The notes under the pieces: model-generated | What the model was told of the DNA's origin: nothing | Database searches by the model: none | The model's input: the letters and a program-made list of their open reading frames with translations, nothing else | Part shown: one piece after another, positions 42,833 through 51,968 of the stretch | Layout: each line of letters starts with the position of its first letter | Position numbering within the stretch: position 1 is the stretch's first letter | Position numbers and translations under genes: made by a program | Origin: Candidatus Coatesiibacteriota bacterium | Lineage (GTDB): Bacteria; JAFGND01 | Direction of reading: 5' to 3' | Length of the DNA stretch: 64,000 nt | Assembly: GCA_016927185.1 (NCBI GenBank) | Contig: JAFGND010000106.1 | Span: 1-64,000, forward strand

Positions 42833-43141
42833 TTGGCAGCTGAAAGGATCAGAATAAGGCTAAAAGCTTATGATAATCGCCTGATAGACAGATCAGTCAG
42901 ATTGATTGTAGATACAGTTAGAAGAACTAATGCCAGAATTGCAGGCCCAATTCCATTGCCAACCAGAAGAAAAGTCTATACTGTACTTCGTTCTCCTCAT
43001 GTTGACAAGAAGAGCAGAGAGCAGTTTGAGATGCGAATTCATAAGCGTCTTATTGATGTCCATAATCCAACTGAAAGAACAATAGAAGAATTCAATCGTC
43101 TGGAGCTTCCCCCAGGAGTAGATATTGAAATTAAATTTTAG
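42833..43141 (+). CDS. rpsJ: 30S ribosomal protein S10
   Basis: The protein has 102 residues, starting at a TTG at 42833 with a perfect AAGGAGG five bases upstream. An earlier in-frame TTG at 42815 lies before that site and is rejected. S10 sits in the 30S head and also works with NusB in antitermination. Typical pieces are [16 protein letters not shown] and [20 protein letters not shown]. It opens the S10 cluster; the 90-bp gap after fusA contains TTGACA at 42739, so an internal promoter is possible. Confidence 0.95.
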   Translation: MAAERIRIRLKAYDNRLIDRSVRLIVDTVRRTNARIAGPIPLPTRRKVYTVLRSPHVDKKSREQFEMRIHKRLIDVHNPTERTIEEFNRLELPPGVDIEIKF

Positions 43142-43168
43142 CATGAAATAAGGATAAAGAGGTTTGAC

Positions 43169-43801
43169 ATGTTAGGTTTACTAGGTAAAAAGATAGGCAT
43201 GACAAGGATTTACAACAAAGATGGAGTTGTCATTCCTGTTACCGTTATTGAAGCCGGACCTTGCACGGTTATACAAATGAAAACACTGGATAAAGATAAA
43301 TATAATGCCTTGAAGGTTGGTTATGAAAATATTTCAGAGAATAAAATCAATCTTCCAAAGAAAAAGCAGTTCGAAAAGGTTTCTTTAAAACCAATGAAAT
43401 TCCTCAAGGAATTCAGGTTAAGGAATCCTCTCTTTAAGAACGAATACAAGATAGGACAGCAATTGAAAGTTGATATTTTCAAGATAGGTGAAAAAGTTAA
43501 GATATCAGGAACATCAAAGGGACATGGATTTCAGGGAGTTGTAAAAAGACATGGGTTTTCTGGTGGAGATGAAGCTCATGGCTGCAAATCCAAGAGAGTC
43601 CCAGGTTCTATCGGTCAATGCCAGACACCTGGACATGTAATAAAAGGCAAAAAACTTCCAGGTCATTTTGGAAACAAGAAGATCTCTGTTCTTAAACTCG
43701 AGATTGTCGGGATAGACCTGGAGAAGAATTTGCTGATAATCAAAGGTGCTGTTCCTGGAGCTAACAAAGGTCTGCTAAGAATAGAAAAGATGGAGAATTA
43801 A
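43169..43801 (+). CDS. rplC: 50S ribosomal protein L3
   Basis: The protein has 210 residues. L3 is an early-assembly protein near the peptidyl-transferase centre. Recognised by MLGLLGKKIGMTRIY, the extended loop GHGFQGVVKRHGFSGGDEAH and SIGQCQTPGHVIKGKKLPGH. AAGAGG is six bases before the ATG. Two bases separate its stop from the rplD start. Confidence 0.96.
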   Translation: MLGLLGKKIGMTRIYNKDGVVIPVTVIEAGPCTVIQMKTLDKDKYNALKVGYENISENKINLPKKKQFEKVSLKPMKFLKEFRLRNPLFKNEYKIGQQLKVDIFKIGEKVKISGTSKGHGFQGVVKRHGFSGGDEAHGCKSKRVPGSIGQCQTPGHVIKGKKLPGHFGNKKISVLKLEIVGIDLEKNLLIIKGAVPGANKGLLRIEKMEN

Positions 43802-43803
43802 TA

Positions 43804-44457
43804 ATGAAAGCAGAATTATTGAATAATAACGGGGAAAAAATAGATGATATTGAAATCAGTGACTATGTTTTTGGCATAGAACCAAACCTTCATGTAGTAA
43901 CCGAGGTTGTTTGCAGTATCAGGGATAACATGAGACAAGGAAATGCTTCAACAAGAATTCGCTCAACAATAGCAGGAAGCAAGAGAAAACCATGGCCACA
44001 GAAGAAATGGGGTTATGCAAGAGCTGGTTCTTATCAGAGTCCCATATGGCGTGGCGGAAGCGTAATTCACGGTCCACAGCCCAGATCATACAGGAAGAAG
44101 ATAATGAAAAAAGTCAATAACCTTGCCATAAGATCTCTCTATAGTGACCGTTTCAAGGAAGGTTTGATAAAATTCACAGAGAATCTCAAATTAGAAGAAC
44201 CAAAAACAAAAAAGATATCTGAACATATAAATAATTTTGCAAAGGAAGCAAGGAATATACTTTATTTGACAGGTTCGTATAAAGATTATGCAAATATATT
44301 CAGAAGTGGCAAGAATTTATCTAATCTCAGTATAAAATCAGCAAATTATGTATCAGCTTTGGATTTAATCAAAGCTGATTTTTTAATAATTACTAAGGAT
44401 GGATTGAATATGATCCACCAGAATCTTTCAAAAGAGGTAAAAAATGGAACAATATAA
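43804..44457 (+). CDS. rplD: 50S ribosomal protein L4
   Basis: The protein has 217 residues. L4 lines the exit tunnel, and in some bacteria it represses its own S10 operon by binding the leader. The tunnel loop is seen in RQGNASTRIRSTIAGSKRKP and GYARAGSYQSPIWRGG. GGAG for it lies in the end of rplC. Its end overlaps rplW by 14 bases. Confidence 0.95.
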   Translation: MKAELLNNNGEKIDDIEISDYVFGIEPNLHVVTEVVCSIRDNMRQGNASTRIRSTIAGSKRKPWPQKKWGYARAGSYQSPIWRGGSVIHGPQPRSYRKKIMKKVNNLAIRSLYSDRFKEGLIKFTENLKLEEPKTKKISEHINNFAKEARNILYLTGSYKDYANIFRSGKNLSNLSIKSANYVSALDLIKADFLIITKDGLNMIHQNLSKEVKNGTI

Positions 44458-44734
44458 AATCCTGATTCGTCCTCTGTTAAGCGAGAAAACAACTGATATA
44501 AGAGAAACTCTTAATAAATATACATTCAAGGTAGCTAAAAATGCAAACAAGATTGAAATAGCAAAAGCAATTGAGAATATATTTACAGTAAAGGTGATTG
44601 ATGTTAGAACATCTACAGTAAGAGGAAAACTCAGACGTATAAGATATCGCAAGTATGGGAAAACACCTGACTGGAAAAAAGCCATTGTAACACTTAAAAA
44701 AGGCGATTCCATAAAGGTATTTGAAGGAGCATAA
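44444..44734 (+). CDS. rplW: 50S ribosomal protein L23
   Basis: The protein has 96 residues. L23 surrounds the tunnel exit and docks trigger factor and SRP. Family pieces are ILIRPLLSEKTTDIRE, KYTFKVAKNANKIEIAKAIE and RRIRYRKYGKTPDWKKAIV. The start lies inside rplD, with AAAGAGG five bases upstream. Confidence 0.95.
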   Translation: MEQYKILIRPLLSEKTTDIRETLNKYTFKVAKNANKIEIAKAIENIFTVKVIDVRTSTVRGKLRRIRYRKYGKTPDWKKAIVTLKKGDSIKVFEGA

Positions 44735-44743
44735 GGAGAGAAA

Positions 44744-45571
44744 ATGGGTACAAAGAAATATAAACCGTATACTCCCAGTCGCAGATATATTACTGTGAAT
44801 GCTTTTGATGAGATTACCAAAAGCACTCCAGAAAGAAACCTGATAACAAAACTTAATCGCAAGAGTGGACATAATAATACTGGTCAGATAACCATAAGAC
44901 ATAAAGGTGGAGGCCATAAAAGACGCTACAGGATAATCGATTTCAAGAGAAATAAGGAAGGTGTTCCATTCAAGATTAAATCCATTGAATATGACCCGAA
45001 TAGAAGTGCCAATATAGCTTTATGCTTGTATAAAGATGGTGAGAAGAGATATATAATTGCTACGAAAGGTCTGCAGATTGATGAGACCTATTATAACACT
45101 AGCAATGCTGAAATAAAACCGGGGAATTGTCTCCCGCTTAAGAACATACCACTTGGAACATATATTCATTCTGTTGAATTTCAGCCTGAAAAAGGAGCCC
45201 AGATAGCACGTGCTGCAGGTACTTATTGTCAGATTATGGCAAAGGAAGGAAATTATGCACATGTAAAGCTTCCATCTGGTGAAGTAAGATTATTCCTTCA
45301 GAATTGCAGGGCTACAATAGGGACTGTCGGTAATGTGGATCATAAAAATGTGGTTATAGGGAAAGCTGGAAGAAGCAGGCATATGGGTATAAGACCTTCA
45401 GTTCGTGGAGTAGCAATGAATCCGCATGATCATCCAATGGGTGGAGGAGAAGGTAAATCTAGTGGTGGAAGACACCCATGTACTCCCTGGGGTAAACCTA
45501 CAAAAGGACTGAGGACAAGAAAAAAGAAGGCATCAGATAAGTTTATTGTAAGAAGAAGATATGCAAAATAG
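44744..45571 (+). CDS. rplB: 50S ribosomal protein L2
   Basis: The protein has 275 residues. L2 is needed for subunit joining and peptidyl transfer. Highly conserved segments are [20 protein letters not shown]-like (seen as [17 protein letters not shown]), [12 protein letters not shown] and [20 protein letters not shown] with the functional His. AAGGAGA precedes the ATG. Length and ends are normal. Confidence 0.97.
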   Translation: MGTKKYKPYTPSRRYITVNAFDEITKSTPERNLITKLNRKSGHNNTGQITIRHKGGGHKRRYRIIDFKRNKEGVPFKIKSIEYDPNRSANIALCLYKDGEKRYIIATKGLQIDETYYNTSNAEIKPGNCLPLKNIPLGTYIHSVEFQPEKGAQIARAAGTYCQIMAKEGNYAHVKLPSGEVRLFLQNCRATIGTVGNVDHKNVVIGKAGRSRHMGIRPSVRGVAMNPHDHPMGGGEGKSSGGRHPCTPWGKPTKGLRTRKKKASDKFIVRRRYAK

Positions 45572-45586
45572 AAAAGGGGAAGAATA

Positions 45587-45877
45587 ATGCCACGATCCTT
45601 AAAAAAAGGGCCATTTTGCTTTGAAAAACTTGTAAAGAGGATACAAGAACTTAATGAAAAGAATGAAAAAAGACCTATAAAAACCTGGAGCAGAAGATCA
45701 ATGATACTTCCTGAGTTTGTTGGACACACATTCAATGTTCATAATGGACATAAATTCATTCCAGTTTTTGTAGCTGAAAATATGGTAGGGCATAAACTTG
45801 GAGAATTTGCTCCTACTAGGCTATTTCGCAGTCATGGTGGGAAAAAAGAGAAAACAGCCAAAAAAGGAAAGAAGTAA
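45587..45877 (+). CDS. rpsS: 30S ribosomal protein S19
   Basis: The protein has 96 residues. S19 forms part of the 30S head with S13. Recognised by [30 protein letters not shown] and [17 protein letters not shown]. The Lys-rich end is typical. GGGGAAG stands before the ATG. Confidence 0.96.
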   Translation: MPRSLKKGPFCFEKLVKRIQELNEKNEKRPIKTWSRRSMILPEFVGHTFNVHNGHKFIPVFVAENMVGHKLGEFAPTRLFRSHGGKKEKTAKKGKK

Positions 45878-45889
45878 GGAGCTATAAAG

Positions 45890-46285
45890 ATGAAAGTAGA
45901 AAGTCATGCAATTGGCAAACGATTACCTGTGTCTGAACTGAAAGCAAGACTTATAGTGGATAATGTAAGAGGTATGGGAGCTGAAAGAGCAATCAGTTAT
46001 CTAGAACATTTTCCTAATAAAAGTGCAAGATATATCAGCAAGATAATAAGCTCAGCTGTAGCAAACCTGACTGTTAAAGTAGCTGCAGGCAAGAAAATTG
46101 ACGAAGAAAAGCTGTTAATAGAAAAAATAACAGTAGATAAGGGACCTGTACGCAGTATGCGCAGGGCAAGGACAAGAGCTCGCTACAAGAAGAAGAAATT
46201 CAGATCCCCACTCTGCAGAAGACCAAGCTGTAATATAAGTGTATATATTACTGGTGAAGAATTGGAATCAAAATCTGATAAATAA
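45890..46285 (+). CDS. rplV: 50S ribosomal protein L22
   Basis: The protein has 131 residues. L22 reaches into the exit tunnel and contacts macrolide sites. Family elements are LPVSELKARLIVDNVRGM, KISSAVANLTVKVAAGKKI-like region and RTRARYKKKKFRSPLCRR at the tunnel loop. AAGGAG precedes the ATG by nine bases. Confidence 0.94.
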   Translation: MKVESHAIGKRLPVSELKARLIVDNVRGMGAERAISYLEHFPNKSARYISKIISSAVANLTVKVAAGKKIDEEKLLIEKITVDKGPVRSMRRARTRARYKKKKFRSPLCRRPSCNISVYITGEELESKSDK

Positions 46286-46297
46286 ATAAGGAGAAAG

Positions 46298-47002
46298 ATG
46301 GGACAAAAAACAAATCCAATTGGCTTTCGTTTAGGAATCAATCAGAAATGGACTTCAGTCTGGTTTGCTTCACAGAAGTATAAGGAGTTCCTTGAAGAAG
46401 ATCTCAAGATAAGAAAATATCTTAATGCAAGAAGATACTTGACTGCAAGAGCTGGAGGAAAGCCTGAAGTTACAAAAGGAGGCATGGGTGTTGGCTATAA
46501 GGAAGCTCTATTAAGCAAGATAGAGATTCATAGATTACCACAGCATATCAAAGTAACACTCCATACAGCGAGACCTGGAATAATAATCGGAAAAAAAGGT
46601 ACTAATGTAGAGTATCTTAAATATGAGCTTGAGAAATTGACTGGCAAGAAAGTCAGTATTGATATAAATGAGATTAAATTTGAACAACTTGATGCTTTCT
46701 TGATAGCTCTGGATATAGCAAAAAAACTTGAAGAAAGACAGAGTTACAAGAGATCCATGAAGAAATCAATAGCAAATGCTATAAGGGCAGGAGCAAAAGG
46801 CATAAAGATAAGACTTGCAGGTCGTTTGAATGGTGCTGAGATGAGAAGAAGGGAAGAGGAAAAACAGGGAAGAATTCCTTTGCATACAATAAGAGCTGAC
46901 ATAAACTATGCATCAATTGTGGCACATACAAATGCTGGATGCATAGGTGTAAAAGTATGGATTTATAATGGTGAAATATATGACTTCAAGGAGAGGGTTT
47001 AA
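46298..47002 (+). CDS. rpsC: 30S ribosomal protein S3
   Basis: The protein has 234 residues. S3 is at the mRNA entry site and has helicase activity with S4 and S5. Recognised by MGQKTNPIGFRLGINQKW, the KH-type loop RPGIIIGKKGTNVEYLKYEL and GRLNGAEMRRREEEKQGRIP. AAGGAGA precedes the ATG. Confidence 0.96.
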   Translation: MGQKTNPIGFRLGINQKWTSVWFASQKYKEFLEEDLKIRKYLNARRYLTARAGGKPEVTKGGMGVGYKEALLSKIEIHRLPQHIKVTLHTARPGIIIGKKGTNVEYLKYELEKLTGKKVSIDINEIKFEQLDAFLIALDIAKKLEERQSYKRSMKKSIANAIRAGAKGIKIRLAGRLNGAEMRRREEEKQGRIPLHTIRADINYASIVAHTNAGCIGVKVWIYNGEIYDFKERV

Positions 47003-47005
47003 TTT

Positions 47006-47419
47006 ATGTTAATGCCCAAAAAGGTAAAATTCAGGAAAGTCCATAGAGGAAGAAGAAGAGGCAAGGCATATAGAGGTTCTACTGTTGCCTTTGGTGAATA
47101 CGGACTTCAAGCTATGGAAAACGGCTGGATTGACAGTAAGCAAATAGAAGCAGCCCGTGTAGCTTTGACTAGATACATGAAACGTGGCGGAAAAGTCTGG
47201 ATAAGAATATTTCCGGACAAATCTATTACTATTAAACCAGCAGATACGCGTATGGGAAAAGGGAAAGGTGCTCCAGATAAATGGGTAGCAGTTATCAAAC
47301 CCGGGAGGATAATTTTCGAGGTGGAAGGTGTTCAGGAAGAAGTGGCAGCTGAAGCAATGAGACTTGCTGCAAACAAACTTCCTCTTAAAACCAAATTTGT
47401 TCACCGTATTGAAGATTGA
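47006..47419 (+). CDS. rplP: 50S ribosomal protein L16
   Basis: The protein has 137 residues. L16 positions the A-site tRNA. Recognised by [36 protein letters not shown] and [20 protein letters not shown]. The start at 47006 is favoured because AAGGAGAG ends about ten bases upstream; the alternative at 47012 gives the more usual MPKK N-terminus. Confidence 0.95.
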   Translation: MLMPKKVKFRKVHRGRRRGKAYRGSTVAFGEYGLQAMENGWIDSKQIEAARVALTRYMKRGGKVWIRIFPDKSITIKPADTRMGKGKGAPDKWVAVIKPGRIIFEVEGVQEEVAAEAMRLAANKLPLKTKFVHRIED

Positions 47420-47433
47420 TTATGAGGTAGAAT

Positions 47434-47631
47434 ATGAAAATGCATGAATTAAGGGAATTATCAGATAATGACTTAAAAGCAAGATTGAAAGAGACCATAG
47501 AGAATCAATTCACTTTAAGGTTTCAATCAGCAACTACTCCTCTTGATAATCCGCTAAAACTGAGGGAAAACAGGAAAGTCATAGCAAGGATTTTGACTAT
47601 ATTACAGGAACGCAAAAAAGGAAAGAAGTAG
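47434..47631 (+). CDS. rpmC: 50S ribosomal protein L29
   Basis: The protein has 65 residues, two helices near the tunnel exit. Recognised by MKMHELRELSDNDLKARLKE, NQFTLRFQSATTPLDNPLKL and RKVIARILTILQERKKG. GAGG precedes the ATG. Confidence 0.94.
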   Translation: MKMHELRELSDNDLKARLKETIENQFTLRFQSATTPLDNPLKLRENRKVIARILTILQERKKGKK

Positions 47632-47643
47632 GAAAAGGTTACT

Positions 47644-47898
47644 ATGCAAAGGCATATCAGAAAAACACAAATAGGTATGGTTGTAAGTGATAAGATGGAT
47701 AAAACTGTTGTAGTTAATGTTACTCGAGATTTTATGCATCCGCTATATAAAAAGGTTGTCAGGATCAAGAAGAAAATAAAAGCGCATGATGAAAAGAATG
47801 AATGTCATATTGGTGATAGGGTTTTACTTATGGAAACAAGACCAATATCCAAGGAAAAACATTGGCGAGTAACTGAAATAATTGAGAGAGCCAAATAA
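47644..47898 (+). CDS. rpsQ: 30S ribosomal protein S17
   Basis: The protein has 84 residues with an OB fold that binds 16S rRNA early in assembly. Recognised by [40 protein letters not shown] and [18 protein letters not shown]. Ribosome site AAAAGG precedes the ATG. Confidence 0.95.
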   Translation: MQRHIRKTQIGMVVSDKMDKTVVVNVTRDFMHPLYKKVVRIKKKIKAHDEKNECHIGDRVLLMETRPISKEKHWRVTEIIERAK

Positions 47899-47909
47899 GG
47901 AGAATCATA

Positions 47910-48278
47910 ATGATTCAGATGAGGACAATGTTAACAATAGCTGACAATTCTGGAGGGAAAAAGGCTCAATGTATAAAAGTCTTGGGCGGAACCAGAAGAA
48001 GATACGCAAGCGTGGGGGATATTATAGTAGTTGCTATAAAATCTGCGATACCAGGCGGAATAGTCAAGAAAGGTGATGTAGCAAAAGCTGTTGTTGTAAG
48101 AACAAAGAAAGAAGTTAAAAGAAAAGACGGAAGTTATATAAGATTTGATGATAATGCAATAGTAATAATAAATGAGCTAAAAGAACCTAAGGCAAGCCGT
48201 ATTTTTGGTCCTATTGCAAGGGAATTAAGGGAAAAAGAATACATGAAGATCGTTTCACTTGCTCCAGAGGTGCTTTAA
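47910..48278 (+). CDS. rplN: 50S ribosomal protein L14
   Basis: The protein has 122 residues, the universal length. L14 makes an intersubunit bridge and is a docking site for ribosome-silencing factor. Recognised by [40 protein letters not shown] and [26 protein letters not shown] precedes the ATG. Confidence 0.97.
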   Translation: MIQMRTMLTIADNSGGKKAQCIKVLGGTRRRYASVGDIIVVAIKSAIPGGIVKKGDVAKAVVVRTKKEVKRKDGSYIRFDDNAIVIINELKEPKASRIFGPIARELREKEYMKIVSLAPEVL

Positions 48279-48289
48279 AAGGAGAATTT

Positions 48290-48616
48290 ATGAAAATTCG
48301 CAAGGGTGACAGTGTAATGGTAATTGCAGGAAAAGGAAGTCATACCAAGCAAAAGGGAAAGGTTCTGAAAGTCATAAAAGACAAGAATAGAGTTATAGTG
48401 CAAGGCGTTAATCTGAGAAAAAAGCATACCCGTCCTTCTACCAAGAATCAGCAGGGTGGTATAATTGAACGTGAGCAACCAATACATATATCAAATGTGA
48501 TGATTGTTTGCAGCAAGTGCTCAAAACCAACTCGAATCAAGATGGAAAAGGCAGAACAAGGTGGAAATTACAGAGTTTGTAAAAGATGCGGTGCTGTAAT
48601 TCTTGATCAGTCCTAG
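48290..48616 (+). CDS. rplX: 50S ribosomal protein L24
   Basis: The protein has 108 residues. L24 starts 50S assembly. The KOW motif is in KGDSVMVIAGKGSHTKQKGK; the C-terminal part has CSKCSKPTRIKM and CKRCGAVI, two CxxC pairs that may bind zinc. AAGGAG precedes the ATG by six bases. Confidence 0.95.
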   Translation: MKIRKGDSVMVIAGKGSHTKQKGKVLKVIKDKNRVIVQGVNLRKKHTRPSTKNQQGGIIEREQPIHISNVMIVCSKCSKPTRIKMEKAEQGGNYRVCKRCGAVILDQS

Positions 48617-48626
48617 GGAGTAGATG

Positions 48627-49172
48627 ATGGAAAAAGCAAGAGTAAAAAAGATATTTGAAGAGAAGGTAGTTCCAAAACTTATGGAACAATTCAATTACAA
48701 AAATGTTATGCAGGTTCCTAAAATTGAAAAGATTATAGTTAATATGCGTTGTGGAGATTCAATTCAAAACAAAGCTTTTCTTGATGAAGCACTTGCTGAT
48801 TTGATAAAGATATCAGGGCAAGCTCCATCTATAAGGAAAGCAAAATTAAGCGTTGCTAACTTCAAACTGAGAAAAGGAATGCCAGTAGGAGTTGCAGTAA
48901 CGCTGAGAAAAAACAGAATGTGGGAATTCTTTGACAGGCTAGTTAATATAGCTATCCCAAGGGTACGTGACTTCAGGGGACTTAATCCAAAGGGATTTGA
49001 TAGCTATGGAAATTATAATTTTGGAATAAAGGAACATATCATTTTCCCTGAAATAGACTATGACAAGGTTACTAAAATCAGGGGTATGGATATATGTATT
49101 GTAACAACAGCAAAAACAGATGATGAGGCATTCTTCCTTTTAAAGGAACTTGGAGTACCATTCAGAAAGTAA
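48627..49172 (+). CDS. rplE: 50S ribosomal protein L5
   Basis: The protein has 181 residues. L5 binds 5S rRNA and the P-site tRNA. Recognised by [37 protein letters not shown] and [20 protein letters not shown]. Two adjacent ATGs exist; 48627 is chosen as AGGGAG is six bases upstream of it and only three from the ATG at 48624. Confidence 0.95.
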   Translation: MEKARVKKIFEEKVVPKLMEQFNYKNVMQVPKIEKIIVNMRCGDSIQNKAFLDEALADLIKISGQAPSIRKAKLSVANFKLRKGMPVGVAVTLRKNRMWEFFDRLVNIAIPRVRDFRGLNPKGFDSYGNYNFGIKEHIIFPEIDYDKVTKIRGMDICIVTTAKTDDEAFFLLKELGVPFRK

Positions 49173-49189
49173 GAAAGGGGATTCTGAGA

Positions 49190-49375
49190 ATGGCAAAAAA
49201 AGCTTTGGTCGAAAAGAGCAGGAGAAAGGTTAAATTCAAGACTCGTAAATATTTCAGATGCATTGTATGCGGGCGTCCCAGAGGATATTACAGAGATTTT
49301 GGTTTATGCAGAATTTGTTTCAGAAGAATGGCATTACAAGGGCTTTTGCCAGGTATTAGAAAAGCAAGTTGGTAG
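49190..49375 (+). CDS. rpsN: 30S ribosomal protein S14, zinc-binding type
   Basis: The protein has 61 residues, the length of the C+ (type Z) form. The zinc site is CIVCGRPRG with LCRICFRR, two CxxC pairs. It lacks the longer N-terminus of zinc-free S14. AAAGGGG stands before the ATG. S14 sits in the 30S head. Confidence 0.96.
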   Translation: MAKKALVEKSRRKVKFKTRKYFRCIVCGRPRGYYRDFGLCRICFRRMALQGLLPGIRKASW

Positions 49376-49387
49376 GAGGCTAGGATA

Positions 49388-49783
49388 ATGATTACAGATC
49401 CAATTGCTGATATGTTGACTCGTATTAGAAATGCCAGTCTAGTAAAAAAACAGGTTGTTGATATTCCTTCTTCGAGATTGAAGGAGAAGATCTTGAATAT
49501 AATGAAAAGAGAAGGTTTTATCAATAACTTCAAGAAAATAGAACAGAAACCACAAGGTATATTAAGAATTTTTCTTTTATATACGCCTGAAGGTCATCCT
49601 TATGTTCTCGGTTCTAAAAGGATTAGCAGACCTGGAAGAAGAGTTTATATATCAAAGGAGAAAGTAAAGAAAGTATATAATGGCTATGGTATGGCAATTC
49701 TTACAACTTCCAAGGGAGTTCTTACAGATAAAGAAGCTAAGGAACTTGGAGTAGGTGGCGAGGTATTGTGCCATATCTGGTAA
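49388..49783 (+). CDS. rpsH: 30S ribosomal protein S8
   Basis: The protein has 131 residues. S8 nucleates the 30S platform and in E. coli represses the spc operon. Recognised by DPIADMLTRIRNASLVKKQV, SRPGRRVYISKEKVKKVYNG and ILTTSKGVLTDKEAKELGVG. AGGAGG lies nine bases before the ATG. Confidence 0.96.
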   Translation: MITDPIADMLTRIRNASLVKKQVVDIPSSRLKEKILNIMKREGFINNFKKIEQKPQGILRIFLLYTPEGHPYVLGSKRISRPGRRVYISKEKVKKVYNGYGMAILTTSKGVLTDKEAKELGVGGEVLCHIW

Positions 49784-49795
49784 TGGAGGATAATC

Positions 49796-50362
49796 GTGTC
49801 ACGTATAGGATATAAACCAATAGAAATTCCTGCTGGTGTAAAAGCAATTATAGAGAAAGACAAGCTTATTATCAAAGGGGTAAAAGGTGAACTAGAAAGC
49901 CCAATACCTCAGGGAATTACTGCGAAATGTGAGAATAATATTCTCAGATTTGGAAGAGATTCTGATATAAAACAAATAAAAGCTCTGCATGGACTTACAA
50001 GAGCTCTTGCCATGAATTCAATAATTGGAGTAACAGAAGGATTTTCAAGAAAAATGGAAATTGTAGGAGTAGGTTATAAAATTTCAGTAGAAGGAAAAAC
50101 AGCGGTTTTCAGTCTTGGATATGCACATCCAATTATTTACCACATTCCTGAAGGTATAGAGATAGAGGTAAATGCATCGGATAAAAATCCGGAGAATATA
50201 CCAAGAGCAAATTTTATAGTCAAATCAATAGACAAGCATTTGCTTGGTGATTTTGTTTCAAAAATAAGAAAATTGAGAAAACCTGAACCTTATAAGGGAA
50301 AAGGTATAAGGTATTCTGATGAAAAACTTATAAGAAAAGCTGGAAAGAGTGGTGCCAAATAG
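49796..50362 (+). CDS. rplF: 50S ribosomal protein L6
   Basis: The protein has 188 residues and starts at a GTG with GGAGG upstream. L6 lies at the base of the stalk near the sarcin-ricin loop. Recognised by MSRIGYKPIEIPAGVKA, EIVGVGYKISVEGKTAVFSL and KLRKPEPYKGKGIRYSDE. Confidence 0.95.
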   Translation: MSRIGYKPIEIPAGVKAIIEKDKLIIKGVKGELESPIPQGITAKCENNILRFGRDSDIKQIKALHGLTRALAMNSIIGVTEGFSRKMEIVGVGYKISVEGKTAVFSLGYAHPIIYHIPEGIEIEVNASDKNPENIPRANFIVKSIDKHLLGDFVSKIRKLRKPEPYKGKGIRYSDEKLIRKAGKSGAK

Positions 50363-50370
50363 GAGGGATC

Positions 50371-50763
50371 ATGAAGAAGAGAATACATAGTACAAGATTG
50401 GCTGGCAGAACGAGGCGCCATGAAAGAATAAGGAAAAAGATTGATGGGACTTCAGAAAGACCAAGAGTTGTTATAAATAGAACCTTGAAGCATTTTTATG
50501 CACAGGCTATTGATGATTCGACAGGAAAAACAATATTATCAATGACAACGAATAGCAAGACTTTCATGAAAAGCTTCAAGGAACAGGATTTCAAGGATCT
50601 TTCTGGTAAAACGAAATTGGCTGCAAAGCTGGGGCAGGTTTTTGCAATCAAGGCTTTAAAACTAGAGATAAAAAGTGTGGTTTTTGATAGAAACGGTTTT
50701 AAATATCATGGACGTGTTAAAGCATTTGCTGATGAATTACGCAGTAATGGACTTGACTTTTAG
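50371..50763 (+). CDS. rplR: 50S ribosomal protein L18
   Basis: The protein has 130 residues and binds 5S rRNA. Recognised by RTRRHERIRKKIDGTSERPR, VVINRTLKHFYAQAIDD and the end FDRNGFKYHGRVKAFADEL. AGGAGG precedes the ATG. Confidence 0.95.
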   Translation: MKKRIHSTRLAGRTRRHERIRKKIDGTSERPRVVINRTLKHFYAQAIDDSTGKTILSMTTNSKTFMKSFKEQDFKDLSGKTKLAAKLGQVFAIKALKLEIKSVVFDRNGFKYHGRVKAFADELRSNGLDF

Positions 50764-50781
50764 AAAGGGGAAAGTCAAATA

Positions 50782-51315
50782 ATGTCAGAATTAGAACATA
50801 ACATTGGTGAAGAACATCAAGTAGATCAGGAACTTGAAAAAAGAATAATTTCAATCAATCGTGTTGCCAAGGTTGTTAAAGGTGGCAGGCGGCTTTCAGC
50901 AAGCGTTCTCATGGCTGTTGGGGATAAAAACAGCAGGATTGGAATAGGTCTTGGAAAAGCAAGAGCTGTTCCGGATGCTATAAGAAAAGCGATAGAAGAT
51001 GCTAAAAAGAATATGATTACTATAGAGATAAGAGATACAACTATACCGATTGAAGTGATGGGGCAATATGGTTCCAGTAAGGTTTTACTTAAACCTGCTG
51101 GCAGGGGAACAGGTGTTATTGCAGGAGGAACAGTTCGTGCGATACTTGAAGCAGCAGGTATAGGAGATGTGCTGACAAAATCTATAGGAACTACTACACC
51201 TCATAATCTTGCAAAAGCAACAATGGAAGGCTTGAAAAAGATAAACATTATGGTTAGAGTAAGTAGATATCGAAGGAGACGAGCAAGTGGACAAGTTAAA
51301 GCTAACCCAGATTAA
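50782..51315 (+). CDS. rpsE: 30S ribosomal protein S5
   Basis: The protein has 177 residues. S5 helps decode and unwind mRNA. Recognised by RIISINRVAKVVKGGRRLSA, GIGLGKARAVPDAIRKAIED and KPAGRGTGVIAGGTVRAILE. The first ~20 residues are an acidic extension (MSELEHNIGEEHQVDQELEK) of varying length in the family. It overlaps rpmD by 29 bases. Confidence 0.96.
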   Translation: MSELEHNIGEEHQVDQELEKRIISINRVAKVVKGGRRLSASVLMAVGDKNSRIGIGLGKARAVPDAIRKAIEDAKKNMITIEIRDTTIPIEVMGQYGSSKVLLKPAGRGTGVIAGGTVRAILEAAGIGDVLTKSIGTTTPHNLAKATMEGLKKINIMVRVSRYRRRRASGQVKANPD

Positions 51316-51484
51316 AAGTACAATAGGCAGACCAGAGAAACATAAAAGAATAATCAAAGCTCTTGGTTTCAAGAGGTTGAATAATACTGTTGTACATGAT
51401 AAATCACCACAAATCCTAGGGATGGTTAAGAAAGTTAATCATTTGCTGAAAATAGAGGAGATTAATGATGATAAAACTCAATAA
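51287..51484 (+). CDS. rpmD: 50S ribosomal protein L30
   Basis: The protein has 65 residues from a GTG inside the end of rpsE, with AAGGAG eight bases upstream. Recognised by KLTQIKSTIGRPEKHKRIIK and GFKRLNNTVVHDKSPQILGM. The overlap suggests translational coupling to rpsE. Confidence 0.93.
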   Translation: MDKLKLTQIKSTIGRPEKHKRIIKALGFKRLNNTVVHDKSPQILGMVKKVNHLLKIEEINDDKTQ

Positions 51485-51965
51485 TCTGAAATTTGCAGAT
51501 GGAGCAAGAAAACAGGAAAAAAGAAGAGGAATTGGCACAGCATCAGGTATTGGGGGAACATCCGGAAGAGGGCATAAAGGTCAAAATAGCAGATCCGGAC
51601 ATACATCTCACAAATGGCATGAAGGTGGTCAGATGCCTTTACAGAGAAGGATCAGAAAATATGGATTTATAAACAGGTATAAGAAAGTTTATACTCTTGT
51701 TGATGTAAATATACTTAACAGATTTCCGGAAGGGACAAGAATAAGCATCTCCATGCTTAAGGAAAAAAAGATAATTGAAGGGAAGAAACCAATCAAGTTT
51801 CTTAATAAAGCTGAATTATCTGGTGTGTACACAGTTGAAACTAATGCCATTTCCAAAGGAGCAAAAGAGAGTATTGAATCAAAAGGTGGATCTGTAATTA
51901 TTCTGGGGAAAGAAATCCCTTCAGATGATAATAACAAGAAAAACATTGATGAAAACAGAGAATAA
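51468..51965 (+). CDS. rplO: 50S ribosomal protein L15
   Basis: The protein has 165 residues. Recognised by RRGIGTASGIGGTSGRGHKG, HTSHKWHEGGQMPLQRRIRK and SGVYTVETNAISKGAKESIE. Adjacent ATGs at 51465 and 51468 are possible; the second has better spacing from AGAGGAG. It overlaps rpmD by about 17 bases. Confidence 0.95.
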   Translation: MIKLNNLKFADGARKQEKRRGIGTASGIGGTSGRGHKGQNSRSGHTSHKWHEGGQMPLQRRIRKYGFINRYKKVYTLVDVNILNRFPEGTRISISMLKEKKIIEGKKPIKFLNKAELSGVYTVETNAISKGAKESIESKGGSVIILGKEIPSDDNNKKNIDENRE

Positions 51966-51968
51966 TAT

